From: JASDSY01 sp041441465
GTDB lineage: Bacteria > Muiribacteriota > UBA9980
Direction of reading: 5' to 3'
Assembly (NCBI GenBank): GCA_041441465.1
Contig: JASDSY010000022.1
Location: 124,001 to 188,000 of the forward strand
Length of the DNA: 64,000 nt
In this document: piece after piece, positions 50,704 through 59,142 of the stretch
How positions within the stretch are numbered: position 1 is the first letter of the stretch
How the letters are laid out: each line of letters starts with the position of its first letter
The notes under the pieces: generated by a model
The model's database searches: none
What the model saw: only the letters and a program-made list of their open reading frames with translations
Told to the model about the DNA's origin: nothing
Position numbers and translations under genes: made by a program

Positions 50704-52024
50704 AAAATTCCTCCGGCGCCGTTATTTTACCTGTATATGCGCTCGAAATGGCCGTCACCGCGGAAGCGATATAAATTTCGGAAGTCATAGACCCCATCCG
50801 GCCTTGAAAATTTCTTGTCGAAGTCGAAAGGCAGATTTCGCCGTCGCCGATAATGCCTTTATCGATGCCGCCGCAGGGGCCGCACGAAGGATTGGTTATT
50901 ACCGCGCCAAATTCCACCAATTTTTGAATGTACTTTCTCTCCATTGCCTCAAGAAAAATCTTTTGCGATGACGGAGTAATAATTAAACGAACACCCGGCG
51001 ATTTTTTTATATTTTTGCCAGCGCGCTTTCCCGAAATCATATCGATACATCGGCACATATCCGCAAAATCCTTTAAACGCCCGCAAGCGCACGATCCGAT
51101 AAAAACCTGATCCAATTTAATGTCCCTGCCCAGGTCCCTGACGTTTATTACTTTCGAAAAATTATGGGGAACGGCAATTTTAGACGAAAGATTGCCTGTC
51201 GAAATAAAATATTTTTCATTATACTCATAATCGATATCGCTTTCAAATTCCTTAAACAAGTTTTTGAAATGCCCGCTTGACATACTTTCGCGTTCCGCGA
51301 GATAATTCGCCAGAATATAATCCGGAACGAATATTCCGCTCGTAGCGCCGCATTCAACTGCCATATTCGAAACGGCGAATCTGTCGTCCATCGATATTTT
51401 ATTCCCGGTCATGTCCGTTATTTCTAATACTTTATGATTAGCTCGACCTTCGCCTATTTTAGATATGATTTCAAGCCCTAAATCACGCCCGGTTATATAC
51501 TCTTTTGGGGTACCAGTTAGTTTTACGGCGATAACAGGCTCCTCTTTTTCGTAGATAACACCCGATGCCAGCGCCGAAAGAATATCCATTGAGCCATACC
51601 CAACCGCAAAAGCCGAAAGCGCGCCCGCAGTAACTGTATGAGAATCACTCCCGGCGATAAAAGAAAAAGGCTTCGCCTTAACGCTCTCAACCATCAATTG
51701 ATGGCAAATACCTTCAAAAATATGAGTTTGCTTGATTTCATTTTCAGTCGAAAAATTTATGAATTTTTTTAATATATTAGCTCGCTCGGCTGTTGCGGGC
51801 GGCGCAAAATGGTCTGCGGTAAAGAAACACTTATCCTTGATTTGATTTTCAATTTTAAAACCGCTGCTTTTAAAATCATCTATAAGTATCGCGATCAAAG
51901 GATCGTGGCCGAGTATAAAATCAGGACGAAGCGGCCTGTATTCGCCGACCGGCTCGAGTTCACCGCTAACCGCATTGAAGTATATCTTTTGATATATAGA
52001 ATTATATGTTTTTATTTCCATCAT
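50693..52024 (-). CDS. Aconitase-family large subunit (LeuC/homoaconitase type)
   Basis: The 443-aa protein carries the [4Fe-4S] cluster domain. Visible motifs are FFTADHFAPPATAERANI, FIAGSDSHTVTAGALSAFAV, the first cluster Cys in VFIGSCACGRLKDF near residue 314 and the other two in TNPSCGPCGG near 370. The usual GSCTNGR is altered to GSCACGR, which sits next to the cluster and substrate. The size is near that of archaeal-type LeuC/AksD (about 420). AGAG shortly before ATG 52024 is the ribosome binding site. A 307-base gap separates it from the homocitrate-synthase-like gene, so it may have its own promoter. Confidence 0.87.
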   Translation of the reverse strand: MMEIKTYNSIYQKIYFNAVSGELEPVGEYRPLRPDFILGHDPLIAILIDDFKSSGFKIENQIKDKCFFTADHFAPPATAERANILKKFINFSTENEIKQTHIFEGICHQLMVESVKAKPFSFIAGSDSHTVTAGALSAFAVGYGSMDILSALASGVIYEKEEPVIAVKLTGTPKEYITGRDLGLEIISKIGEGRANHKVLEITDMTGNKISMDDRFAVSNMAVECGATSGIFVPDYILANYLAERESMSSGHFKNLFKEFESDIDYEYNEKYFISTGNLSSKIAVPHNFSKVINVRDLGRDIKLDQVFIGSCACGRLKDFADMCRCIDMISGKRAGKNIKKSPGVRLIITPSSQKIFLEAMERKYIQKLVEFGAVITNPSCGPCGGIDKGIIGDGEICLSTSTRNFQGRMGSMTSEIYIASAVTAISSAYTGKITAPEEFYEN

Positions 52025-52331
52025 TTTTCTCTTTAATTAATTTTTTAAGTATATTTCAAAAAATTTGAAAACTTAACTTTTTAAATAGTTTTCAACTTTA
52101 AACTCATTATGCCGCGCCCGGAACATTAACAAAGACACATCGTATCGGGACGCATTAAATTACCAAATTATGTTAGTTTTGCTTGTTATTCAGAAAAGAA
52201 AAATATATACACGTTAAAATAATTTTTAACACGCAATAAAATTATCAAATAAACTTTTTTGAAAATATAAGAGAATAGCAACGTTTTTATTAATAAAGCA
52301 CATCATGTCAATTATAACACATATAATTAAT
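52025..52331. other. 307-base gap inside the metabolic block
   Basis: There is no gene. On the - strand TGTTATAAT (TATAAT at 52317-52312) is a possible extended -10 promoter for the large-subunit gene. TTGACA at 52311-52306 has no -10 at a fitting distance. No terminator hairpin is evident. Confidence 0.5.
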
Positions 52332-53573
52332 TTAAGTAAGCATTTTTATTTTATCCGCTATTTTTTTAAATTCCTGCATTGAAATTCCGCCCAGAGCACT
52401 TTGAGTGAATTTTTTGATAAGGTTTTTCATTTTTTTATTAGCCGATTTGTTAGTATTAACCCGAGTTTTCTTTACCATCTTCAAAATTTCTTTCTTCTGC
52501 TCGCCGCTAAAATGGAAATCAGGATAATTTTCTTTTAAAAGCTTATCTATTAAAGCGATTCCTGAATGTTTCCCGAGCACGAATTGATTTATTTTGCCGA
52601 TATCTTCGGGTTTATATTCTTCGTATACCTTTCGATTTTTTAACAGACCCGACACATGAATTCCGCTTTCATGGCGAAAAGCGTTAAAGCCGACTATCGG
52701 TTCGGTTGCCGGCATGAATATCCCTGAAATTTCCTCGGTCAATTCCGACAGCTTCGAAATAACGCCAAAATCAATATCTTTTTTATAATTTTTAAGCCTT
52801 ATAAGCGCAGTCACCAGCTCATGGCACTTAACATTGCCGCATCTTTCGCCTATACCGTTTTGAGTGAATGTAAGATATCCGGCGCCTGCGTCAAAAGCCG
52901 CAAGTGTATTGGCGAGCGCCAGTCCAAGATCGTTATGGCAATGCACGCCGATATTAATTCCGGTATTTATTAATAATTTATCGATCTGTGCGATAAGTCC
53001 GCCGATTTTTTCGGGTGACGCCACGCCGAGCGTATCACACACATAAAAAGCTTCTATATTATAAAGCAGCAGCGTTTTTATTATTTTTTTTACAAAACTC
53101 ATATCCGCGCGAGTAATATCTTCCAAAACGACATGTAAAAACGGCACATTAAGTATTCCGGCGGTTTTAACGCAAGTTTCGATATATTTTAAATATTCGC
53201 CGCGGTTCATGCCGAATTTTGCGCTTATATGAATATCCGAAACAGGTACGATCATAAAACAATCGGACGCACCGGTTTTTTTAAAAAGCTCTATCTCGTC
53301 CTCACGGCAGCGTATTGACGCGCCGATTCTTATGTTAAAGCCTTTGCAAGACGACAATTTTTTTATAGCCGCAAACTCTTCATTCGAAACTGCCGGCATT
53401 CCGCAATCGGCAACATCGATACCTGCGGCATCCATCAATTTAAGAAGCGCCAATTTTTCGTTATAATTAAAAAAAACACCCGCGGATTGCTCACCTTCAC
53501 GCAAAGTGCCGTCGATTAAAACGATTTTTCGAGTTCTTTTTTTTAAATCCATGATATGTTGATTATAAAACAT
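52332..53573 (-). CDS. Homocitrate synthase / 2-isopropylmalate synthase-like enzyme
   Basis: The 413-aa protein has an HMG-CoA-lyase-like TIM barrel that condenses acetyl-CoA with a 2-oxoacid. The active-site start is VLIDGTLREGEQSAGVFF (about residues 18-35); LREGEQ, not LRDGEQ, is the form seen in Lys20-type homocitrate synthases. The metal-binding HxH is in VHCHNDLGLALANTLAAF and the barrel closes with TQNGIGERCGNVKCHEL. GFNAFRHESGIHVSGLL and VLGKHSGIALID form the subdomain seen in NifV/AksA. No LeuA-type regulatory domain is present. ATG 53552 is an alternative start; neither has a good ribosome binding site. It begins 13 bases after the sensor kinase gene. Confidence 0.85.
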   Translation of the reverse strand: MFYNQHIMDLKKRTRKIVLIDGTLREGEQSAGVFFNYNEKLALLKLMDAAGIDVADCGMPAVSNEEFAAIKKLSSCKGFNIRIGASIRCREDEIELFKKTGASDCFMIVPVSDIHISAKFGMNRGEYLKYIETCVKTAGILNVPFLHVVLEDITRADMSFVKKIIKTLLLYNIEAFYVCDTLGVASPEKIGGLIAQIDKLLINTGINIGVHCHNDLGLALANTLAAFDAGAGYLTFTQNGIGERCGNVKCHELVTALIRLKNYKKDIDFGVISKLSELTEEISGIFMPATEPIVGFNAFRHESGIHVSGLLKNRKVYEEYKPEDIGKINQFVLGKHSGIALIDKLLKENYPDFHFSGEQKKEILKMVKKTRVNTNKSANKKMKNLIKKFTQSALGGISMQEFKKIADKIKMLT

Positions 53574-53586
53574 TAAAAATTAAAAA

Positions 53587-56411
53587 TCAAGAGTTATCTG
53601 CCGGAATGGTAAAATAAAAAGTCGTACCGGCGCCTGTTTCGGACTCTATCCATATCCTGCCGCCATGTTTTTCCACGATTTTTTTGCACACTGCAAGGCC
53701 TATTCCATTGCCCTGATAATTTTCACGGGTATGGAGCCTCTGAAAAATTATAAACACGCGTTCATAAAATTCTTTGGCAATTCCTATGCCGTTATCCCTT
53801 AATATAAACTCAAACATATTGCCGCGCTTTAAAGCTTTTATATCAATCAAAGGCTGATTCGGGCCTTTAAATTTTATGGCATTTTGTATTAAATTCTGGA
53901 ATAATTGTATTATGAGAGTCTGATCACATAAAACAAACGGCATTTTTCCAAAATTTATAACAGCTTTGTTCTCTTCTATTAAAACTTTAAGATTTTGAAT
54001 TGTTTTCGTAATTACTTCGGCAATATCCACAATTTTTAAATTCTTGGCTGTCGTATCGACACGCGAATAGGTAAGCAGGTCATTTATAAGCGTCTGCATT
54101 CGCAAAACGCCTTCAATGACATATTTTATATATTTATCAGCCTTTTCATCGAGCTTTCCTTTATATCGTTCCGAAAGCAATTGAGAATAACTGGCGATCA
54201 TCCTGAGCGGCTCCTTAAGATCATGCGAGGAAACATAAGCAAACTGCTCAAGTTCGGAATTAATGCGCTGCAGCTCGGCGACTTTACGCTCGAGCTCTTT
54301 TTTAGTTTGCAATATCATCGCTTCCGCTTTTTTACGTTCTGAAATATCCCTTACAATTCCCCATAAACCGAGAGTCTTATCATTATCAGCCAATATGTAA
54401 GTACGAATTTCTACTGGTAAAATAGTACCGTCTTTTCTTATGTACTCCTTTTCATATATATCAGAATAGCCGTTCACTAAAACCTGAGTATCAAGTATTT
54501 CACGCTCTTTTTCATGCCAGCATTCGGGAGTAACCTGGATATAGTTCATATTTTTTAATTCTTCCTCTTCATATCCAAGCATTTTTCTGAATGATTCGTT
54601 AAATTCAATAAATTTTCCTTCCAAGTTAACCGATACAAAACCATCGACCATATTGTTATAAAGCCTGAAAAATTTATTTTGCGTAACACTGAGAGTTTCC
54701 TCTATTTGTTTTTTAGCGGTAATATCAATTGAAAAAGCCACTATACCTGTACAAATTCCAGTTTCGTCTATATAAGGCATTTTATCTGTATGTATCCATT
54801 TCAGACAGCCGTCGCTGTCCTTTACCTGCTCTATAATTCCCATTTTAGGCTGACCGGTATTAATAACTTCAAGATCGTCCCTGTGATATTTTTCAGCCAT
54901 ATCTTTATCAAACATCAAATAAGCGGACTTGCCTTCGATATCTTCAACATTCATTTTCACGAGTTCGGCGGCGCTCTTATTGACTCTCACAAAAACATTA
55001 TTAGCATCTTTAAACCATATACAGGCCGGAACTGAATCGAAAATTATTTTTTGCTCAGACGATAATTTTATTAACTTCTCGGTGAAATTTTTCGTTTCGG
55101 TAAAATCTCTTGATGTAGCGACCAGCCGCCATTCACCGTCTATTGTTTGATAAAAATTGCATGCCGATTCCAGCCAATGCCAATCATTATTTTTAAATTT
55201 AGCCCTGTACCTTATGCCCGAAACAGGTTTCTTCTCTTCCATCATTTTTTTTAAGTTTTCTTTCATCGTATCGACTTCGTCAGGGTGAAATAGATCGAAA
55301 ACTGATTTTCCTATTAATTCGTCACGCGAATAGCCTGCGACTTTTTCATAAGAAATATTGACATAAACATAATTTGCCGACATATCGAGCTCGAATATAA
55401 ATTCGTGCGTAATCTGAGACAAAAGCGAGTAACGATACTCGCTCTCTTTTAAAGTTTCATACTGTTTCTGCAATTGTATAGTTTTGCTTGCGACAAGTTT
55501 TTTTAACGAACGGTTCCACATTAATATCAAAAATATTAAAATTAAAAGAGGCGCCATTACAAATTCAATATATGAAATAATTTGCTTTGTTATTTTATCG
55601 CTTTCATCATAAAAGCCGAACCATTTATTATGCAATTTTAAATAAGTGCCGTTTTTTTTCAAAAAAATGAGCGCTTCGTTTATTTTTCCGATAAGTTCTG
55701 TATTGCCTTCAGGTACTGCATAGCATAATTTATTCGGAAACACAGTGCTGTTATGTATAGTGAGATCTTTAATCTCGAATTTTTCCATCCAATAAATTGC
55801 CGTCAGCTTTTGAAGAAGGGTACAATCATATTTTCCGGTTTTTAATTGCAGCAGACACTCCGGATATGTTTGCGCCATTATGATTTTATCGGTAATGTTA
55901 TTGCTTTTGATATAAGTATAAGAAAGGTCGCCGTTATTTATAATAATCGATTTGTTTTTTAATCCTTCGACATTTAAAGGAGGAACGCCTTTTTTAGTTA
56001 TAATTGCATAGGTAACATCTATGTATGAAGTAGAGAAATCATATATCTCATCACGCTTTTTATCAAAAAAAATGTCCTGTATGCAGTCTATTTTTTTATT
56101 TTTCAGATTATCCAGAACCAGCGCCCATTTATCAAGCCGGAACTCTACATCGACATCGAGTGCTTTGGCTATTTCGCGGGTCAGGTCCGAAACAAAACCC
56201 GAAGGATAGCCATTTTCATCGATAAAACTATAAGGCGGAAAATCAAAAGAACCGCCGACTATGATTTTGGGTTTTAATGAATATGATAAAATTTCAGATG
56301 ATGCCGGAGCATTTACTTCAATAGTACCCCGGGCATAATTATAAGAAAAAAAAGAAAAGAAAAATTTATTAAAACAATATAAATTACTTTTTTCAATGTT
56401 TGCGTTTTCAA
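53587..56411 (-). pseudogene. Sensor histidine kinase with periplasmic amino-acid-binding-type domain; apparent one-base frameshift near 56327
   Basis: The intact part (about 56330 to 53587) encodes a SBP_bac_3-like sensor domain (IIVGGSFDFPPYSFIDENG and onward), a membrane helix (YIEFVMAPLLILIFLILMW) and three PAS domains. These end in HisKA (VSSHDLKEPLRMIAS, phospho-His) and HATPase (NLIQNAIKFKG, DNGIGIAKEF, GNGIGLAVCKKIVEKHGG). The sensor frame has no ATG before residue MAQTYPE at 55878, which would cut the sensor domain in half. In another frame, TTG 56411 with AGGA seven bases away starts a clear signal peptide (VIYIVLINFSFLFFLI), which stops after CCC GGG GTA CTA TTG AAG. One extra G in the G4 run (56327-56330) would join both frames. 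It could be a real mutation, slippage site or assembly error; if an error, the kinase is whole. Confidence 0.8.
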
Positions 56412-56456
56412 AATATCATCCTAATGAATTTATATCATTTAATATGGTATAAAATC

Positions 56457-56894
56457 TTATTGAGATGGCAGCTTAGCCGTACTGAACCAAAAATTTTCTA
56501 TAGACCTGACGACTTCTAAAAACTTATCAAATGTAACAGGTTTGATTATATAACAATTAGCCTGAAGGTTATAACTTTTTATAATATCCCTTTCAGCGCT
56601 CGAAGAGGTTAAAATCACAACCGGAATTTTTTTTATTTCCTCATTGGACTTTATGTCATTTAATAATTCGTGGCCGTTTTTTCCGGGCAGGTTCAGGTCG
56701 AGCAAAATGATATCAGGCGTTTCAGATTGCGAGTAATTTTTTTCTTTATAAAGATATTCTCGGGCGGCAAGGCCGTCTTTAAATACAGTCACATTGCATT
56801 TTATAGTGCTGTTTTCGAATGCCTCCAGCGTAAGATCAATATCGCCGGGATTATCCTCTATTAATAGTACGCTGACCGGTTTAGAAACATTCAT
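56457..56894 (-). CDS. Single-domain response regulator (Rcp1-like)
   Basis: The 145-aa protein is one receiver domain with no output domain. Acidic residues are in VLLIEDNPGDIDL, the phospho-acceptor Asp is in IILLDLNLPGKNGHELL (near residue 65), Thr/Ser in VVILTSSSAERD and Lys in CYIIKPVTFDKF. The NPGDIDL form and length match Rcp1-like regulators that pair with PAS or phytochrome kinases. Start ATG 56894 has GGAGG 12 bases upstream, which is long, and TTG 56939 remains possible. It is the first gene of the block, 45 bases before the sensor kinase start. With no DNA-binding domain, it would signal by protein contact. Confidence 0.85.
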   Translation of the reverse strand: MNVSKPVSVLLIEDNPGDIDLTLEAFENSTIKCNVTVFKDGLAAREYLYKEKNYSQSETPDIILLDLNLPGKNGHELLNDIKSNEEIKKIPVVILTSSSAERDIIKSYNLQANCYIIKPVTFDKFLEVVRSIENFWFSTAKLPSQ

Positions 56895-56962
56895 TTTACT
56901 GAACAGCCTCCACGACAATTCTGTGTATTTTAAAGACAATACATAACAGTAATAAAATTTAT

Positions 56963-56991
56963 TTTATCATATAATCTTTAACTTGTCAAAA
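56963..56991 (-). promoter_or_regulatory. Promoter TTGACA-17-TAAAAT for the sensor/metabolic block
   Basis: On the - strand TTGACA (56991-56986) and TAAAAT (56968-56963) are 17 bases apart with TGA before the -10. Confidence 0.8.
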
Positions 56992-57036
56992 AATATGTAA
57001 CAAACATAAATAAATTTTAAAATTAAAATGTCTTTA

Positions 57037-57065
57037 TTGAAACTTAAAATAAACTATGCTATTAT
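57037..57065 (+). promoter_or_regulatory. Promoter TTGAAA-17-TATTAT (extended TGC) for the ECF sigma gene
   Basis: TTGAAA (57037-57042) and TATTAT (57060-57065) with TGC just before the -10. It runs divergently from the 56963 promoter. Confidence 0.7.
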
Positions 57066-57142
57066 ATAAAAAAATTTTTATTAATTTTTGAAACAATTTT
57101 ATACGAATCGAAGTAAACTATAAAAACAATAAGTGTGTTTAG

Positions 57143-57724
57143 ATGGAAATAAATGAAATAGAAATAATAAAGAAAATTAAAAATGGCGAAACTAGCGAGT
57201 TCGAGCATATTATAACTAAGTATTCAAAGCTTGTCTATTCTCTGGCATTTCGTCTTCTTAGAAATGCCGAAGAAGCGGATGATTTAACTCAAGATGTTTT
57301 TTTCAGGGCATACAGGTTTCTCGATAAATATAACCCTGAATTTAAAATGTCAACCTGGCTTTCTAAAATAACTTATAATCTTTTTAAAGACAGGTTTAAA
57401 GTAAAGCAGCTTAACATTGTTTCAAATTCAATTTCATCCGACGAGGACGATAAAAGAAATTTTGAGGAAAAATACGCAGACACCGGAGCTGGTCCGTATG
57501 AGAAAATAGAACAAAGCGTTAAGTCCAGGGATATCATAGCTATAATAAATAAGCTGCCAGATAATTACAGGGTAGTTGTAACAATGTATTTTTGGGGCGA
57601 CTATTCCTACGAGGAAATTTCACAGATACTTGAAGTACCGCTCGGCACAGTCAAGAGCCGGCTTAAACGCGCAAAAATATATCTTTACGAAAAATACAGC
57701 AGGCTTTTGGAAAAATGGAAGTGA
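57143..57724 (+). CDS. ECF RNA polymerase sigma factor
   Basis: The 193-aa sigma-70-family factor has region 2 (YSLAFRLLRNAEEADDLTQD then VFFRAYRFLDKYNPE, with the -10-binding helix) and region 4 (LPDNYRVVVTMYFWGDYSYE, then EISQILEVPLGTVKSRLKRA, the -35-binding helix-turn-helix). The linker between them is long and acidic (SSDEDDKRN). It directs polymerase to a small regulon when released by its anti-sigma factor, encoded seven bases downstream. No recognisable Shine-Dalgarno precedes ATG 57143. Its targets may include the pilin-like operon beginning at 59143, although that operon has a sigma-70-looking promoter. Confidence 0.92.
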   Translation: MEINEIEIIKKIKNGETSEFEHIITKYSKLVYSLAFRLLRNAEEADDLTQDVFFRAYRFLDKYNPEFKMSTWLSKITYNLFKDRFKVKQLNIVSNSISSDEDDKRNFEEKYADTGAGPYEKIEQSVKSRDIIAIINKLPDNYRVVVTMYFWGDYSYEEISQILEVPLGTVKSRLKRAKIYLYEKYSRLLEKWK

Positions 57725-57731
57725 TTTAATT

Positions 57732-58901
57732 ATGATAAACTGCAAATCAATCAAAAATTTAATAATCGAATGCGGCGGTGATTTGAAAAAATTAACTATT
57801 GCCAAAAGCGAGGTTGACGCATTAGCCGCTCATATAAACAACTGCCCTGAATGCTCAAAAGTAATGAGCCGCCTTTCAGCGCTGGAAAAACTTGTCGCTG
57901 AGGATAAAATTCCAGCCGTCCCGCCGGCGATCGCTTCAAAAATCATGGCGCGGATTGCGGCCGAGCAAAACAAATGCGTTCAAAAAAAAGTTCTGGCCGT
58001 TACAAACGCCGAAGAAATGACGCTTATCGAAAAAATGGCGGCATTGTTTTTACCAAAAGAAAACCGTGTCTGGGCATATTCAATAGTTATAATCATAATG
58101 GCTGCGGCATTATTTTTAACTTTAACTCATGAAAATAACATACCAAAAGAAAACGTAATCGTTAAAGCCGGCGATAAAAATCCGCCTGAAACAATAGATA
58201 ACAAATTTAAAAACAATCAGCCGATATCTAATCAAAACCAGAATATCGCAATATTAGAAAATAAGGCCGGCACTATCTCAAACGATGACAAAAAATTCAA
58301 AAAATGCGGTTTTATAGTTGAAAACGGTAAGTTAGCAGCTGCCGGAAGCGACGATGAATATCTCTCAAATCCTGCCGCAGATTTAAAAGTTAATTATAAC
58401 GGACTTGCGACGGTCATTATAAATCGCGATTCAAAATTTAAATTCAGAGATTCTGGAATCGATCTTGCCGCCGGCTCTTTAAACATCGATATATTCGTTA
58501 AAAACGTCATTAAATTCAGCGTTTCGACGCCCGAATCGCTTGTCGAAGTTACCGGAACCAAATTCAGCGTTTCAAGAAAAAATAACATCACCGAAGTTTC
58601 AGTGCAGCAGGGCAGCGTGAAAGTTACGAATAAAATTACCGGTACATCCGAAATATTAAAACACGGCGATAAAAAAATAATAAATAAAATCCTCAAGTTC
58701 CAAGAGAAATCAAACGAAGCTCAAACGTCAGAAGCCGCAATTAAAAATAGCATTCCGTTACAAACTGCCGGAGTGGAATTAAGCACCCGTAAAACTGATG
58801 AAGCGACGCTTAAAACTGACACAAAAGAGATCAGGAATGATACCAAAGTTAATAACCTTATCGATAAATTAAAAACCAATAATATGCATGAAGGAAACTA
58901 A
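57732..58901 (+). CDS. Anti-sigma factor with zinc-finger and FecR domains
   Basis: The 389-aa membrane protein begins with a zinc-binding anti-sigma domain (HINNCPECSKVMSRL at about residues 31-45; H-x3-C-x2-C). One membrane helix follows (WAYSIVIIIMAAALFLTLT near 117-135), then a low-complexity linker and a FecR domain (NYNGLATVIINRDSKFKF to FSVSTPESLVEVTGTKFSVS and EVSVQQGSVKV). The Lys/Thr-rich tail is disordered. The true start is ATG 57732, after GGAAGTGATTTAATT; the frame runs further upstream but inside the sigma gene. It would hold the ECF factor at the membrane and release it on an outside signal. A terminator follows at 58931. Confidence 0.88.
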   Translation: MINCKSIKNLIIECGGDLKKLTIAKSEVDALAAHINNCPECSKVMSRLSALEKLVAEDKIPAVPPAIASKIMARIAAEQNKCVQKKVLAVTNAEEMTLIEKMAALFLPKENRVWAYSIVIIIMAAALFLTLTHENNIPKENVIVKAGDKNPPETIDNKFKNNQPISNQNQNIAILENKAGTISNDDKKFKKCGFIVENGKLAAAGSDDEYLSNPAADLKVNYNGLATVIINRDSKFKFRDSGIDLAAGSLNIDIFVKNVIKFSVSTPESLVEVTGTKFSVSRKNNITEVSVQQGSVKVTNKITGTSEILKHGDKKIINKILKFQEKSNEAQTSEAAIKNSIPLQTAGVELSTRKTDEATLKTDTKEIRNDTKVNNLIDKLKTNNMHEGN

Positions 58902-58930
58902 AAACTCTTAAAACCCAAATTTTTAATATC

Positions 58931-58976
58931 AAAAAGGAGCCATCTAAAAATATAAATTTGGATCGCTCCTTTTTTA
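58931..58976 (+). terminator. Terminator of the sigma/anti-sigma operon
   Basis: AAAAAGGAGC (58931-58940) pairs with GCTCCTTTTT (58965-58974) followed by T residues. Confidence 0.85.
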
Positions 58977-59049
58977 GTTACTTTTGAGCATTTCACAATT
59001 TAACACTTAGTTATTTCATTATTTTTTTAAGTTTAAAAACAATTAATGA

Positions 59050-59078
59050 TTGAAAAAAATTAAAAAATTGTATATAAT
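59050..59078 (+). promoter_or_regulatory. Promoter TTGAAA-17-TATAAT for the pilin-like operon
   Basis: TTGAAA (59050-59055) and TATAAT (59073-59078) have 17-base spacing. Confidence 0.75.
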
Positions 59079-59142
59079 TAGTTAATTAAGTCCGGCAAAT
59101 TGCCTTATGATTTCACTATAAAAAAGAAACGGTGGAGCATTA

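Noticed and set aside
57630..57731. Upstream extension of the anti-sigma gene
   Set aside because: The extra residues lie inside the sigma factor gene; ATG 57732 with GGAAG before it is the better start.
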